Of a stretch of 64,000 nt of DNA, positions 1 to 11,858 are shown one piece after another. Origin of the DNA: Diospyros lotus (Eukaryota > Streptophyta > Magnoliopsida > Ericales > Ebenaceae). The notes under the pieces were generated by a model that ran no database searches, was not told where the DNA came from, and saw only the letters and a list, made by a program, of their open reading frames with translations. The DNA is taken from contig NC_068346.1 of the NCBI RefSeq assembly GCF_014633365.1, forward strand, positions 13,971,030 through 14,035,029. Direction: 5' to 3'. The position numbers and the translations under genes are program-made. The stretch's first letter is position 1, and each line of letters starts with the position of its first letter.

Positions 1-41
1 TGACGTTTTGCACAGTTAGTCGGTGACGGACAAGGCGAATC

Positions 42-574
42 ATGGCTAAAGGGACACGTTTGAAGCAGCTCGAGGCGCATATGGAGGCTTTGGAGTCAAG
101 TGTGGCGCGTACGCAGAAGGATGAGGCGGCCCATCGGAGGGATATGGTGGCCATTCGGGAGGGTATGGCGGCCCATTGGGAGGACATGGCAGCCCTTAAG
201 GATAGCATAAAGGAGCTGGAGAGGGGCCAAGAAAGGGCAGACTTCTACGACCAGAAGATCAACAACATGTTTAACATGCTGTCCGCCTTACTGCAATTCC
301 GATTGTCAGAAGAGTTCCCTCCAAGATCAGGGTCGGAAGTGCTATTTGACAAAGAGGGACTTTTGCCTAGGCTGGAGGGGCTGAGGATGGTGGAAGATCG
401 GGTTGCATGGGAACGTGAAACTCACAGAGATGGGATCTTGCCTAGGTCGGAGGGGTTGCGGATGGCTAATGATTGGATTGCATGGGAACGAGAAGCCAAT
501 GGCAAGAGTCTAGCTTATTTGAGCGGTGTCCATACCCCTATACCACGATTGGAAATTCCAATCTTTGAAGGGGT
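42..574 (+). pseudogene. gag, N-terminal part (coiled-coil region)
   Basis: The frame from the ATG at 42 starts MAKGTRLKQLEAHMEALESS and is rich in charged heptad-like residues, as expected of the coiled-coil N-terminus of plant Ty3 gag proteins. It runs to the segment RLEIPIFEG near 548-574, which in this family directly precedes the gag core. After that the frame enters unrelated pyrimidine-rich sequence, so the reading frame printed to 962 is not real protein. The continuation is at 1573. Confidence 0.6.
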
Positions 575-1572
575 TGCCCCTCCCCCCTCCCATTTTTTTG
601 CCCGTTCCTTTTTTTTCCCTGTGCTGTGCTTGTGGCTGTTTGGTGGTCCCTTTCGTCCAGGCCTCCCCCCCCCCCCTAGTTCAAGGGTTCTGTGGTGGTT
701 TCGGTCTGGCTTGTTTCCTTTTGTCGTGGTGACTTCCATCTTGGTACCATGGAATTTGGCAGTGTGCTCCTGCACCAAATTTTATTGTGGAATGGGGTTG
801 TTATTGGTGGCAGAAGGATCGAGTCTAGTTCCTTCTCCCCATGGGTTTTTCATCTCCCCCTCTCCTGCCTCTTCCATCTCCCCAATTGTCAGTATCCCCT
901 TCCTATTATGGGCAATTATGGGGTTGTGTGGTTTTGGTCTGGCCTATTTCCTTCTGCCGTGATGACTTCCATTCTAGTACTGTGGAATTTGGCAGTGTTC
1001 TCCTGCACCAAATTTCATTGCAGAATGGGGTTGTCATTAGCGGTTGAAGGATTTGGTCTAGTTTCTTCTCTCCATGGGCCTTTTAGCTGCCCCCCTGCCT
1101 CCCCCCTCCCCATTCCCCCTACTGCCCCGTCTCTCTCTTCCCTCTTTATTGTGCCGTGCTTGTGGTCTTCTGGTGGCTCTGTCTATCCAGCTTTTCCTTC
1201 CATTGCCATGTTGACTGGCCTACTACTGTGGATTTGAACTATCTGCTCTTGCCTCCTTCTTCCTCTCGGGCCGGGGATGTCTTTGTTGATTGGAGGCTTT
1301 TGCATTTGGTGGGCTCCCATGGGTTACTCTACTTTTTTCTTTTGGCCCTTTCTCTCTTTAGGGTGACGGTTTACTGTTTTGCTACTCTCTATTTCTTTCT
1401 ACCTCGCCGGTTTGAGGCTTTTTAGTTGTAGCCATGCAGCTCTCTTTTGTTTCTTGTTTTGCTTTGTTTCTCGGTTTGTGTAGTTTTCATGTTTGCGGGG
1501 TATGTCCCTGCATTTTCTTGTAAACGCTTTGCACTTTTCTTCTTTAATGAATTTTTATTTACAAAAAAAAAG
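575..1572 (+). mobile_element. LINE-like 3' fragment with poly(A), inserted in gag
   Basis: About 1 kb of pyrimidine-rich, T/C-biased sequence ends in a poly(A) run at 1563-1571 and separates two halves of the gag frame. The 3' part (about 1420-1560) has the look of a plant LINE 3' untranslated tail. Inside it a segment starting near 703 recurs near 936 (offset about 233 bp), and another near 620 recurs near 1148, so it holds diverged internal repeats. No ORF2 protein is left. The 5' junction is placed by where gag homology stops, and I see no clear target duplication. Confidence 0.5.
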
Positions 1573-1947
1573 TCGAGATGGTGGGTCCGCCACTGTGAGC
1601 GGTTCTTCGAACTATATCGGGTTGGGGAAGAAGAGAAGGTGACGATGGCAATGGTGTATCTCAACGACACTACGAACGCCTGGTACCAAAGCTAGAAGCA
1701 GGCCGAAGGGGGAATAGTGTCTTGGGTGGCGTTTTCAGAAGAGCTGTGTAGCCGATTTGGTGAGAGGAGCATGGCCAACGTGGTGGAAGAGTTTAATAAA
1801 TTGAGGCAAGAAGGGCTGGTGGAAGATTACTTAAGGAAGTTTGAGGAATTGAGGGCCTTGATAGAGATGGCCCATCCGAGTTTGCTTGAGCCCATAGTTC
1901 TAAAAGGCGAGAGGAGCATCGAGGTGCAAAGGGTCCTGGAGCCTGAG
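1573..1947 (+). pseudogene. gag, central retrotransposon gag domain
   Basis: Resumes gag after the poly(A) tract with SRWWVRHCERFF and then the usual LNDTTNAWYQ block of the retrotransposon gag family. It has an in-frame stop at 1693-1695, where related gag proteins normally have a Gly or Trp codon, and continues through FSEELCSRFGERSM and VVEEFNKLRQEG to a codon pair at 1942-1947. There the hAT element begins. The frame resumes exactly at 5658, after a copy of the last seven bases (gcctgag). Confidence 0.75.
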
Positions 1948-4900
1948 GCGCGAGGCACACGAGGCGAGGCGTGCCTTTGCGAAGCAAGGCGCACCTTTTA
2001 GAAAAAAAACTCAAAATTTTGTAAAATCATAAACAACTATCAAATTATCAATAATAACACATGCATATCATTCATGATTCATCATCTTCAAATTCTAAAC
2101 TAACAACATCAAAGTTGATTCATTCATCATGCAAATTCTAAACTAAAAACATCATCAAAGTTCAAACTCAAAGTCTCAAATTCAAACAAGTACCAATTAT
2201 CATGCAAAGTTCTAAACAAACACATAAATACTACAAGTCCACAATCAATAAAGAAATTTTAATCAATCATCATCAAGAAGACCATCAACATCAAGGTCAA
2301 TATCTTCATCATCCCCTTCAATCACCCCTTCATCTTTTTCTTCCTCTCCCAATTCTTCTCCTTCTTCCAAGTCTTCATCATTTTCGGTCTCTGTCTCACT
2401 TTCCTCCTCCTCTTCATCTCCTGAGTTACTCGCTGCTTTGAAGTCGAAGCCGAAGTTGAACCAGATTGTGATCGAGTTTGTTTAATTCTAAATCGATAAC
2501 TAGGCTCTCCAACTCCTGCAGCTGCAACGACATTACTCCATGTCAACCCATCCCCAATGTCATCTGGAAAAATAGTTTCATCATCTTTATCATTCTCCTC
2601 ATCAAGCTTTCCAGTCAACCATTCATTGCTTTCATCAATGTGGGTCAATATGATAGGTTCAATGGTATCACACATTTGATACCGATGCCTCAATGCTCTA
2701 TTGTATTTTACAAACACTAAGTCGTTTAACGAAGTTGATCAAGCCTGCTTCTCCGTTTAGTATGAAGCTGCAACAATTTATGCAAAAACATACTAAGAAT
2801 AAGTTACATGAAACAAACTAATTGCTAATAAAAATTGTAAGTGTTATTTGTACAATGCACTTACATTTTCAAACACACTCTAATTACGTTCACACTCAGA
2901 TGAACTACAAGTCAAGTTAAGAATTTTAATTGCAAAATTTTGCAATGTGGGTGTTGACATTCCATATTAAGCCCACCATTCAACTGTCCAATAAAATTCA
3001 TGGGTTAATTATCATCTATTATCTAGAATGATTATATATATAATGTAATATATATATGTGTATACCTGGTGATTTCTCAGTTCTCTTTCAAATAGCCATA
3101 TAGTTTCCAAAGAACCCATTTGTCTTGTTATACATTGAAAACTTAGCATCAATTTGGTCTTGAACCTTTACTTCTGGATTTAACTTTTTAATGTATTCAT
3201 ATAAGCCAGTCACGATCTCTGGATTTATACGTTTAGCCTTATAAAAATATTATGGATTCGAGTACCAACCAGCAGTGTGCAGGGGGCGATGAAGCTAAAT
3301 ATCTCATCGATTATCAATGATCTGAAAAATGGGTGCATACTTCTTTTCATCCCTATTAAAAGAGTTAGCAATCGCTTCTTTGGCCCTATCCATGGCCTCA
3401 TATATGTATCCCATAGCCGGCTTCTTCTCACCATCCACCAAGCGCAGTACACGCACCAATGGACCGGCTACCTTTAAAGCATATACAACATTGTTCCAAA
3501 ATGAAGGCATCAAAATCACTTCTACAACCTTTTTAGCCCCCGCTTCTTTTACCCACTTGCTTGTCATCCACTCCTTAGAGGTAAACATCCTTCTAAGGTT
3601 GCTTTTCAGACTATGCATCCTGCCTAAAGTGATAAAGGCAGTTGCAAACTGTGTTTTTACAGGCCTCAACAACTCTTTCTAGTCAGTAAACCTTCTAAGC
3701 ATGTTTACTAGACCCAAACGAGTATGGATGTAGCTATTCACCATAACAACTCTCTTAAATGTCTTATTTATATTAGGTAACTTGAAAATATCTTCCAACA
3801 TTAAATCCAAGCAATGCGCTGCACATGGTGTCCAAAACAACGTAGGATATTTTGCCTCCAAAAATCTTCCCGATATTATTTAGAGTGAAATTAACAAGAT
3901 ATTAGTAAATAATAAATATCTAATGAATATTCAAATTGTTCTATTTATAAACATAATACAAATTACAAAAATAAATTTCATACCTGCTAAAACATTGTTT
4001 GAAGCACTATCGGTGAGCACTTGCACCACATTTCTTACTTCAATCTTTTCCACACATTTACTTAATAATTGAAACATCTTTTCCCCAGTCTTTGAATAGC
4101 TGGAACCATCAATAGACTTCAAAAACATACTTTCTTTAGGATAATTGACTAAAAAGTTAATCAATGTCCTTTCCCTCTTGTCTTTCTAGCCATTTGACAA
4201 AATGGAACATCCATATTTGGCCCGCGCCTCTTCATGATCTTTCATCATTGTACGAGTGGCTTCCATCTCTTATTTGAGAAGGGGAACCTTGACTTCATGG
4301 TAACTAGGCGGCTTCACACCCGGATCATACTGGCCAACTGCTTCTATAAAGACTTTAAAACTGTTATATGTCATTGCATTGAATGGAATGCCTTCATTAT
4401 ACATCCATCGTGCAAAGCTTCTACAAACTTGAGCTCTTAACCCCTTTTTTTTGTAAAATCATTCTCACCCAACCTTGTTTGCCTTCCTTTGCTCTTGCTT
4501 TTCAACACAGTAACTTCTGGGTCTTTAAGAAAAACATCAAGTGGACCCTTTTGTGCTGGCCCTTTAACACTACCAATACTACTAGTACCACTTCCACTTT
4601 TGATAGATACATTGTGTCTTTTTCTACTTTGTGGCGGGCCTGGTGGCTCCTCCTCCTTATCATACCCTTCACCAAATTGACAATCATCATCTAACGATGC
4701 CATATTTCGCTCATCCTTGTCATCATTCTTCTTCTTTTGCATGTACTCTTCAATCTCTTGTTTTACTGATGGAGGACATTTTGGACAAGTTTTAGTATTC
4801 CTAAAACCACCCACAAGATGTTGTTTCACCTGAAATATACCACATTTTGTTACTTTACAACAAAATTTACATGTGATGGTATTTCTATCATTAGGATCAA

Positions 4901-5650
4901 CTTCAAAGTAATTCCATGCCAGATCAGTTTTGGAAGTTGTTAACGACATTGACTGGGCTATTGCAACACAGTTCTAATTTCCACAAAATTCTCCAATCAA
5001 CAAGAAAACAACAACTGTATAAAGAGAGAGCAACAATGAGAAATTAAGCAAGTAGGCAAGAAATAATCAAATAAAACAAGAAAAGAACTCGTGAGAGCAG
5101 GCTGGAACCAAGAATGGCAGCTGGTTTTGGTGGGCAGCGGGTTGCTTGACAGCTTGAAGAGCAGAGGAGAAGAGATGAGAGGAAGAGAGGAGAAGACGAG
5201 AGAAGAAGAGAGTGAGCCGTGAGCTGCGAGCATAGGAGAAGAGAGGAGAGGAGAGGAAGAGAGGAGGCGGGCGCAGCTTGATAGCAACGAAAGGAAGATC
5301 AAGCTGATTGGTGGCTAACGCTAGAGAAGATGGGAGTTTTCGGTGGCTGGACAGCTTGAGGAGGGTGTTTTCGACGACTCCCATGGTGTTTCCAGCTGCT
5401 GGCTTAAAGGTTAAAAGGAAAGAGAGAAGATGGGAATGATGTCAGGACTCGGGAGGAAGATGGGATGGGAGTGACGAGCCTCAACTTGTGCTGCCTAGGT
5501 TTTAAATAAAACCTAGGTTTCTTGAGGTGCGTCTAGGCGATCCTCACACCTCGGTGCCTTACTGTGTAAGGCAAGGGCCTCCTGGAAAACGTGTCGCCTC
5601 AGCCCAGTCGAGGCGCTAAACTGGCGCCTTAAGGCGCCTTTAACATCTAT
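1948..5650 (-). mobile_element. hAT DNA transposon (decayed), inserted in gag
   Basis: A 3.7-kb element on the minus strand flanked by gcctgag at 1941-1947 and 5651-5657 (seven of eight bases if the base before is counted, fitting the 8-bp duplication of hAT elements). Removing the element and one copy of the repeat puts the gag codons on either side back in frame. Both ends are GC-rich with repeated GGCGCC/GAGGCG motifs. The terminal inverted repeats are not obvious by eye. Transposase remnants fill the middle. A GA-rich stretch at 5160-5470 may be the element's 5' region. Confidence 0.8.
2322..4949 (-). pseudogene. hAT transposase pseudogene (BED zinc finger)
   Basis: Read on the minus strand from about 4949. 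The N-terminus holds a BED-type zinc finger with paired cysteines (CKFCCK), a downstream histidine (KQHLVGG) and more cysteines. It is followed by acidic and basic linkers. Around 3931-4164 there is a block with VLTDSASNN, the hAT catalytic-domain region. Near 3679-3861 the block TLFWTPCAAHCLDLMLEDI is the typical plant hAT CxxH region. The C-terminal part is at 2322-2717 (FVKYNRALRHRYQM, then an acidic DSNEWL segment). Several frameshifts and stops break the frame, so no full-length protein can be made. Function when intact: cut-and-paste transposition in the nucleus. Confidence 0.75.
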
Positions 5651-5651
5651 G

Positions 5652-6280
5652 CCTGAGCCTTACTTTGTGTTGAGTTTTATTAACGGGTTGTGGGATGATC
5701 TACGATTGGTGGTCAAGATGCTAGGGCCATTGTCGGTTAAACAAGCTGCAGAAAAGGCACAATTGCAAGAATTGACATGGGAAGCTGTATTCAAGAAGAA
5801 CAAGGAGTGGACACAGCCTTGTTCGCAGCCTAGTCAAGGCCTAAACGCAGAGTCTGAGGGTAATCTCAAGGCTGTAACATGGGCAGCAGGTAAAGGAGAG
5901 GCTAAGAATGCTACTGGTCCAGGGGCAAACAAGAATCAAATTATGGAACAAAGGGGACAATTGGGCCTATGCTTCAAGTGTGGTGAGAAGTACAGTTTGG
6001 GGCACCAATGTCAAAGGTTATGCTGAGAATGGAGGGTTCTCATGAAGAGGGTGCGGAAGAAGAGGAACGGTTTGAAGAAGAATATGTTTCCCATGAGAAA
6101 ATAGGTGAGTGCAGGGTGATCATCGGAGAAGAATTACAACTGTATTCTATACAGCCTGAAGTCCTTGAAGGAAAGGCTGATGTAGCAAAGGAACAACCAG
6201 AGGCAAACGTTGCTACACTTCTACTACTCAAAAGGGAAAAACAAACAGTAAGAAGAAGAGAAGGAGGCAGCAAGCAGTGA
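5652..6280 (+). pseudogene. gag, C-terminal part with zinc knuckle
   Basis: After the hAT element, the gag frame continues with SFINGLWDDLR and the QAAEKAQLQE block, then a basic spacer and a zinc knuckle CFKCGEKYSLGHQC near 5970-6012. A shifted frame (6008-6280) follows with a strongly acidic stretch (GAEEEERFEEEY) and ends at 6280. In autonomous relatives a protease would start here; none is visible. The short text before the LTR (about 6300-6365) resembles the very end of a Ty3 polyprotein, so the pol genes seem to have been deleted between the knuckle and the tail. Confidence 0.65.
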
Positions 6281-6365
6281 AAGCAGGGATTGGTTGAACG
6301 TAGCCATCACCGTAGATTCTTAGGTAAATTCTTGGGGACAAGAATTTTCTTAAGAGGAGGGGAAT

Positions 6366-6703
6366 TGTTACGACCTCAGGGATAGAATTGTAATAAGGGA
6401 AACTATTGTAACCGTGGTAACAAGCTAGTGGTTAGATAGTTAGAATAGCCTAAACCAACCTTGGCTAGTAGTTAGCCTTAACTGAAAGAAGCGCCTTTGA
6501 AGAAGGCTATTGTAGAAGGAGAAGGCATCATTGAGAATAATCAAAATCCATTTTCTCTCGCATTTGTCTCAATTCTTCTCTATCTCTCTTGTTCTCTTCT
6601 CTTTCCCTCTCTCATTCTCTTTCTTCCTAAGATTTCTATCTTTCTTTCGGAATTCTTCTCGAAATTCTGTCAATTACCCAACTCTTAATTGAAGGGCTTG
6701 ACA
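6366..6703 (+). repeat. Probable 3' LTR of the gag-only element
   Basis: Starts TGTTACGACC just after a purine tract (aagaggagggga) and can be read to ...CTTGACA at 6703, after which copia gag sequence starts. The TG...CA ends, the preceding purine tract and the abrupt change to copia protein-coding sequence support the call. The 5' copy is outside the window, so the ends cannot be checked by comparison. Confidence 0.55.
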
Positions 6704-6707
6704 TTTC

Positions 6708-9700
6708 AGATTACTCAGCATAAATTGAATGGAACCAACTTTAGAGAATGGTCCCAATAAGTTATGCTGGTAGTTCGGGGAAAAGGGAAGGTTGGTTAAT
6801 TGACAAGAGCAATTTCTAAGCCTAGCACAGAATTAGCAACCTATGGCGATTGAGAGGTAGAGAATGCCATTGTCATGGCTTGGTTGGTCAATTCAATGGA
6901 ACCAAAAATTGAAAGAATCTACTTGTTCTACATGACAGGCAAGGAAATTTGGGAAGCTGTATAAGAAATATAGTCAGACATGGAGAACATTGCTTAATGT
7001 TTCCAAATTCGGTCTACTATTCGAACCACAAGGCAAGGTACTAAATTTGTTATTGAATATTACAATACTCTAATAGAATTGTGGTAGGAGATGAAACTAT
7101 TCTATGAAATCATTTGGGAGTGTTTTGAAGATGGAAGAAAATATGACAAGATGATAGAAAATGAGAGAATGTTTTAACTTTCTACATGACCTCAATTTTG
7201 ATCTAGATGAAGTAAGAGGCAAATTACTTGGAACAAAGCCTTTTCCATCTATAAAGGAAGCTTTTGTAGAAGTTAGGCGAGAAGAAAGCAAGAAGAAGGT
7301 GATGCTAACTGCATCAAGGCCTTCCAATAACGATGTATATACACAAACATCAACCTTGGCTACTTCATGGATGAAATCACCTAACACATCTAGAGAAGAG
7401 TCCCAGAAGGATAAACAGTGGTGTGATCATTGCAATAAGCTTTACCATACAAGGGAGACATGTTGGAAAATTCATAGAAAACCAGCAAATTGGAAGCCAA
7501 GGAATCAAAGGAAGGGGAGTCAATCTGACTATGTGGTAGAGGCCGAAGCTGGAAAACCAACTAATCTAACTCTATTAGCAGATTAGTTGGAAGTGTTACA
7601 TCTGTTGTTGAGCCAAACCAAGGTGATTAAATCTGAAGCTGCAGATAATCCTAATCCGGTAGTATGTATGGCCAAACAAGGTACATCTAGATACTCCTTA
7701 ATCTCTCATAAATTCTCTACAGACTATTAGATAATAGATACAGTGGCTTCGAACCACATGACTAGTTCACTTAAGATGTTATCAGGTTATAAACCTTGTG
7801 ATTAAGGTATTACTATTTCTATGGCTGATGGTGGTACAACATCTATGGCTCAAGAAAAAGGAACAATTTTTGTGGCAGGCTTAATCCTAAAATCAATACT
7901 ATATGTGCCTAATTTAAAATGTAACTTGCTATTAGCAAGCAAACTAACTAGAGAAATGAGTTGTTTGATAACATTTTTCCTATCTTATTGTGAATTTCAG
8001 GACCTATCTTCAGGGAAGATGATTGGCAGTGCTAAGGAGAAAGTAGGTCTCTATCATATTCCAAGACTTGGTCATTCTCTTGGATCTAGGTCACATATTC
8101 GATCCTCCTTGTCTACTGTTTCAGAGTCTGAAATCATGTTATGGTTTTGTATCCTTCTCTTTTCATTAATTAAAGAAGCCATATTTTTCATTGTGAACAA
8201 TATATCCTTGCTAAACAAACCAAAAGTTCACATCCAATTCATATCTATAAGCCTTCAAAACCATTTCATCTGCTCCATAGTGACATTTGGGGGTCATTAA
8301 GGACTCCAAATTTAACTAACACTCATTGGTTCATCACATTCATAGATGACCATACAAAAGTTAGCTAGCTATTCTTAATGAAAGACAAATTTTAAGCCTA
8401 TCTTGTTTTCAAAAGGTTTCATTAAATGGTAAAAAATGTCTTTTAATCCTCAATTCATGTGTTACGTTTAGACAATGGCCAGCAATATTTTTCCAATGAC
8501 TTCAACCATTATCTAATTAAGCATAGTATCGTTCACCAAACCTTATGCCCTTACAACCTTTAACAAAATGGGGTAGGAGAAAGAAAGAATCGCCATCTTC
8601 TTGAGACTGCAAGGGCTATCATGTTCGCTCATTCGTTACCAAATTCCTACTTGGGAGAAGCCATTCTCACAATCTCATATCTCATTAATCAGCCTCCCTC
8701 TAAGGTTCTAGAATTCAAGACTTCCTTAAGTGTTTTTCTTGACTTCTACCCTCATCATACTTGAGTCCTAAATTCTCTTTCCCCAAAGGTTTTTGGATGT
8801 ACTGTCTTTGTACTCAAGTACCAACCTACTCAATCCAAGCTTGAACCTAAAGCTCTCAAATGCATATTTGTTGGCTATTCTCCTACTCTGCAAGGATATA
8901 AGTGCTACAACCCTACTACCTGACGCTTTATTGTGTCTTGTGATGTCTCTTTTCTCAAGCATCAACAATTTTTGCAAAATATTCCTCTACAAGGGGGCAC
9001 TCCTAGTATTGAGCAATGTTGGGACTCCACAATATCTATTCCTACTTGTTCTCCTCCTACCCTTCTCCTTCCCTACCCATTCCTAAACGTGTTCCTGAAA
9101 CACCTCAACCTATTTTTGAACTAGTCCCAGTCCCTGTTTCTACCCAAAGCTATCAAGGGGAAGATTAGAACACCCAGATTCAAGAGGATGATCAGGCTTC
9201 TGACAAACCATCATTGGTTTATTCCAGAAGACCTCGTGATCCTTAGCTAGTCCCATTGTTTATTCCTGAGATAGGTCCAAATGCTGGGACTATGGAAGAT
9301 GTTGATGCTGTGAAAAGTTTGGAATCTAAGGGATTTGATGACTTAGATATCCCAATAATACTAAGGAAAGGGGTGAGATCATGTACCAAACACCCTATTT
9401 CCAATTATTTGGGGTATTCACACCTATCTCCTTAGTTCAAGCCTTTTACTGTTAGCATTAATGATATTGTAATTCCTAGAGATATATATCATGCATTATA
9501 GGATGAAAAATGGAAGGCAGCAGTTATGGAAAAGATGTAGGCCTTCGAAACCAATGGCACTTGGGAGGTTGTGAGACTACTTGATGGAAAAAAAAAATTG
9601 TGGGTATTTACTGTGAAGTACAAGTCAGATGGGAGCATAAACAGGTACAAGGCTAGACTAGTAGCCCAATGATTCACACAAACTCAAGGACTACGAGGAA

Positions 9701-10986
9701 ACGTTTGCCCATGTAGCTAAGCTAAACTCTATCCGGGTACTACTTTCATTGGTTGTTAATCTAGACTGGAAATTACACCAGCTAGATATCAAGAATGATT
9801 TCTTGAATGGTGAGCTAGAAGAAGAGATCTATATGAGGATACCACCTAGCTTTGAGACAAAGAATATAAGGGGAATGTACGTAAACTAAAGAAGTCACTA
9901 TATGGCCTTAAGCAGTCCCCTAGGGCATGGTCTAAGAGGTTTAGTGATACTCTATATGGGCTTGGATACAAGCAAGGGCAGGCAAATCATACCCTATTTA
10001 TGAAAGAAGAACAATCCTAATTGTGTATCTAGATGATATTATTATCACGGGGGATAACAACCAAGAAGTTGAGAATCTCAAGAAGCAACTAAGGAATGTA
10101 TTTGAAGTGAAAGACTTGGGGGAATTGAGTTATTTCCTTGGAATGGAAGTGGCTAGAAGCAAAGAAGGAATTTTCATATCCCAAAGGAAGTACACATTAG
10201 ATTTGCTAAAGGAAATGGGCAAACTTGAGTGTAAACCTACCAGTACTCCTTTACAACCCAATTGGAAGAACAAAGAAGACAACAGAGGTGAATACCAAGT
10301 GGATAAGGGAAGATACCAGCGCTTAGTGGGAAAACTAATCTATTAATCTCACTTGTCTAGACATTGCATATGCTGTAAGTATTGTTAGTCAATTCATGCA
10401 TTTACCCACAAAAAAGACACCTTGAGGCAATACACCACATCCTTAGGTATCTCAAGGGAACACCTGGGAAAGGACTGATGTTTAGGAAGAACTAATTCAA
10501 GGTGCATTAGTAGATATGTAGATGTAGTTGGGCTGGATCCATTGAGGATAGCAAATCTACATCAAGGTATTGCACTAAACTATGGGGGAACTTGGTTACA
10601 TGGAAAAGCAAGAAACAACCGGTAGTGGCTCGTAGTAGTGTAGAAGCAGAGTATAGAGCCATTGCTCAGGGCATATGTGAGGTTATTTGGTTAGAAAAAT
10701 TGATGAAGGATCTAAACATACTTATATCCTCTCTAAAATAGCTCTATAGTGACAGTAAGTCGGCAATAAGTATTGTAAACAGTGCAGTGTAATATGATTG
10801 GATGAAACATGTTAGAATTGATCGACATTTTATCAAACAAGAGATCGAAAGTGGAGACATAAAACCTTTCTTATGTTCCTACTAAATTTCAAGAAGCAAA
10901 CATTTTGACTAAGGCAATGCAGAAACAAGGTTTTGAATCAATTAAAGGTAAGTTGGAAATTATGGATATCTATTCACCAGCTTGAG
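6708..10986 (+). pseudogene. copia gag-pol pseudogene
   Basis: Pieces recognised in order: gag N-terminus (LNGTNFREW near 6730), a zinc knuckle (CDHCNKLYHTRETC near 7422-7463), the protease-to-integrase region with VPNLKCNLLLASKLTR (about 7905-7955), integrase core text around 8280-8620 including a PYN-QNG-VGERKNR block, reverse transcriptase with YLDDIIITGDN at about 10026-10058, and RNase H around 10600-10700 (VARSSVEAEYRAIAQG). The best intact stretch is 10023-10346. Frequent in-frame stops show that it is long dead. It shares orientation with the CPBP gene downstream. Confidence 0.8.
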
Positions 10987-10995
10987 GAGGAGTAT

Positions 10996-11312
10996 TGGAG
11001 AAGATAAGAGAAAAGGAAGATTGATTTAAAGCAATAGACGAGTAGATAAGAAGATAAGATTCGTATGAGAAAAGTTCAGAATAATTCAAACTAAGAGGAT
11101 AAAGGGAAGAAAGGATGAAGCAGATCTCAAAAACAGATAAGGGAAACCAAGTTCAAATTCATTCAAATTTGTAAAGTAGTATATTCAAATTTGTTGTAAG
11201 CTATTCCTATAATTTAGGAGAATTTTTAGGATATTTTTGTATATATAATTCACCATTCGGATCAATGGAAAGCAGAGAGGAACATTCATAGTTCTCCTTT
11301 TCATTTTTCACA
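10996..11312 (+). repeat. Probable 3' LTR of the decayed copia element
   Basis: Lies directly after the pol stop and a purine tract, and starts TGGAGAAGATAAG. It has a TATA-like segment (gtatatataattcacc, about 11240) and ends with TTTTCACA near 11312. There is no partner LTR in the window, so the ends are estimates. Between here and 11858 I can identify no exon or transposon. Confidence 0.45.
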
Positions 11313-11858
11313 TTCAACGAGAGAATTTTGGAAAATTTGTTAGGATCATATAGATGTAGTATTCTAGCATACCAAGCTACTCAAAATCAGGGAATACAGT
11401 TTTGGATGATCCTTGGAGCATCATGAACGGATGCTACTATTTACCATCCAAGCTAGCTGATATTTAACCCAATTATCACCTTGTTGCTGAGGAACTAATC
11501 TTGACAGTGCTTCTATTTTTGTTTTTTCCCTCTTAGGCTACATAGGTCAGGAAGCCAATAGTTTGCCTCAATTTACCAATCTTCATACATGTGTCATTGT
11601 CTATGCAATATTTGGTTTTAAGGCACTTGATGAAGCCATGCTATCTGATTTAAATCTGGTCCATAACTTGCGGATATCCACAACTTGACCCTAAATTGAG
11701 GATCATGATGAGGTTCATATTCATGGCATTGGCATGTTAGTGTTCCTAGTGTCTGTTACCATTATATGACTTGCATGCAGTGTTTCATTATTAAAATAGA
11801 CTTGCTGATACTTGTTGATGTATATACAGTTGTTAGCTTTGAAATGTGGCACCTGCAG

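Larger units (their letters stand above)
1..6703 (+). mobile_element. Ty3-type LTR element with gag but no pol (TR-GAG-like), 5' end outside window
   Basis: A non-autonomous LTR retrotransposon. What is seen: a gag reading frame starting at 42, a retrotransposon gag domain, a zinc knuckle near 5970-6015, a short acidic stretch to 6280, then almost at once a purine-rich tract (about 6350-6363) and an LTR-like segment (6366-6703). No protease, reverse transcriptase, RNase H or integrase can be read between the knuckle and the LTR, so the element would depend on partner elements for replication. Its gag is interrupted twice, by a LINE fragment and by a hAT transposon. The 5' LTR and primer site lie left of base 1. 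It appears to sit inside a copia element whose body resumes at 6704. Confidence 0.7.
6704..11312 (+). mobile_element. Ty1/copia element, decayed, 5' LTR missing
   Basis: Copia gag-pol in the usual order on the plus strand, full of stops and frameshifts: gag from 6708, integrase from about 8290, reverse transcriptase from about 9480, RNase H to about 10985. A purine tract follows (ttgaggaggagta) and then an LTR-like region from about 10996 to roughly 11312. The element begins abruptly at the end of the gag-only element's LTR. This fits an insertion of that element into the copia 5' region, with the copia 5' LTR lying left of the window. Confidence 0.75.

Noticed and set aside
575..1425. Overlapping plus-strand frames of 60-180 codons
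   Set aside because: They lie in the pyrimidine-rich LINE-like tail and encode only low-complexity hydrophobic text; the homology of the frame at 42 ends near 574.
4997..5384. Leucine/serine-rich minus-strand frames
   Set aside because: GA-rich 5' region of the hAT element; low-complexity translation with no domain.
6497..6688. 63-codon frame with a hydrophobic run
   Set aside because: Falls inside the LTR of the gag-only element; T/C-rich sequence explains the hydrophobic residues.
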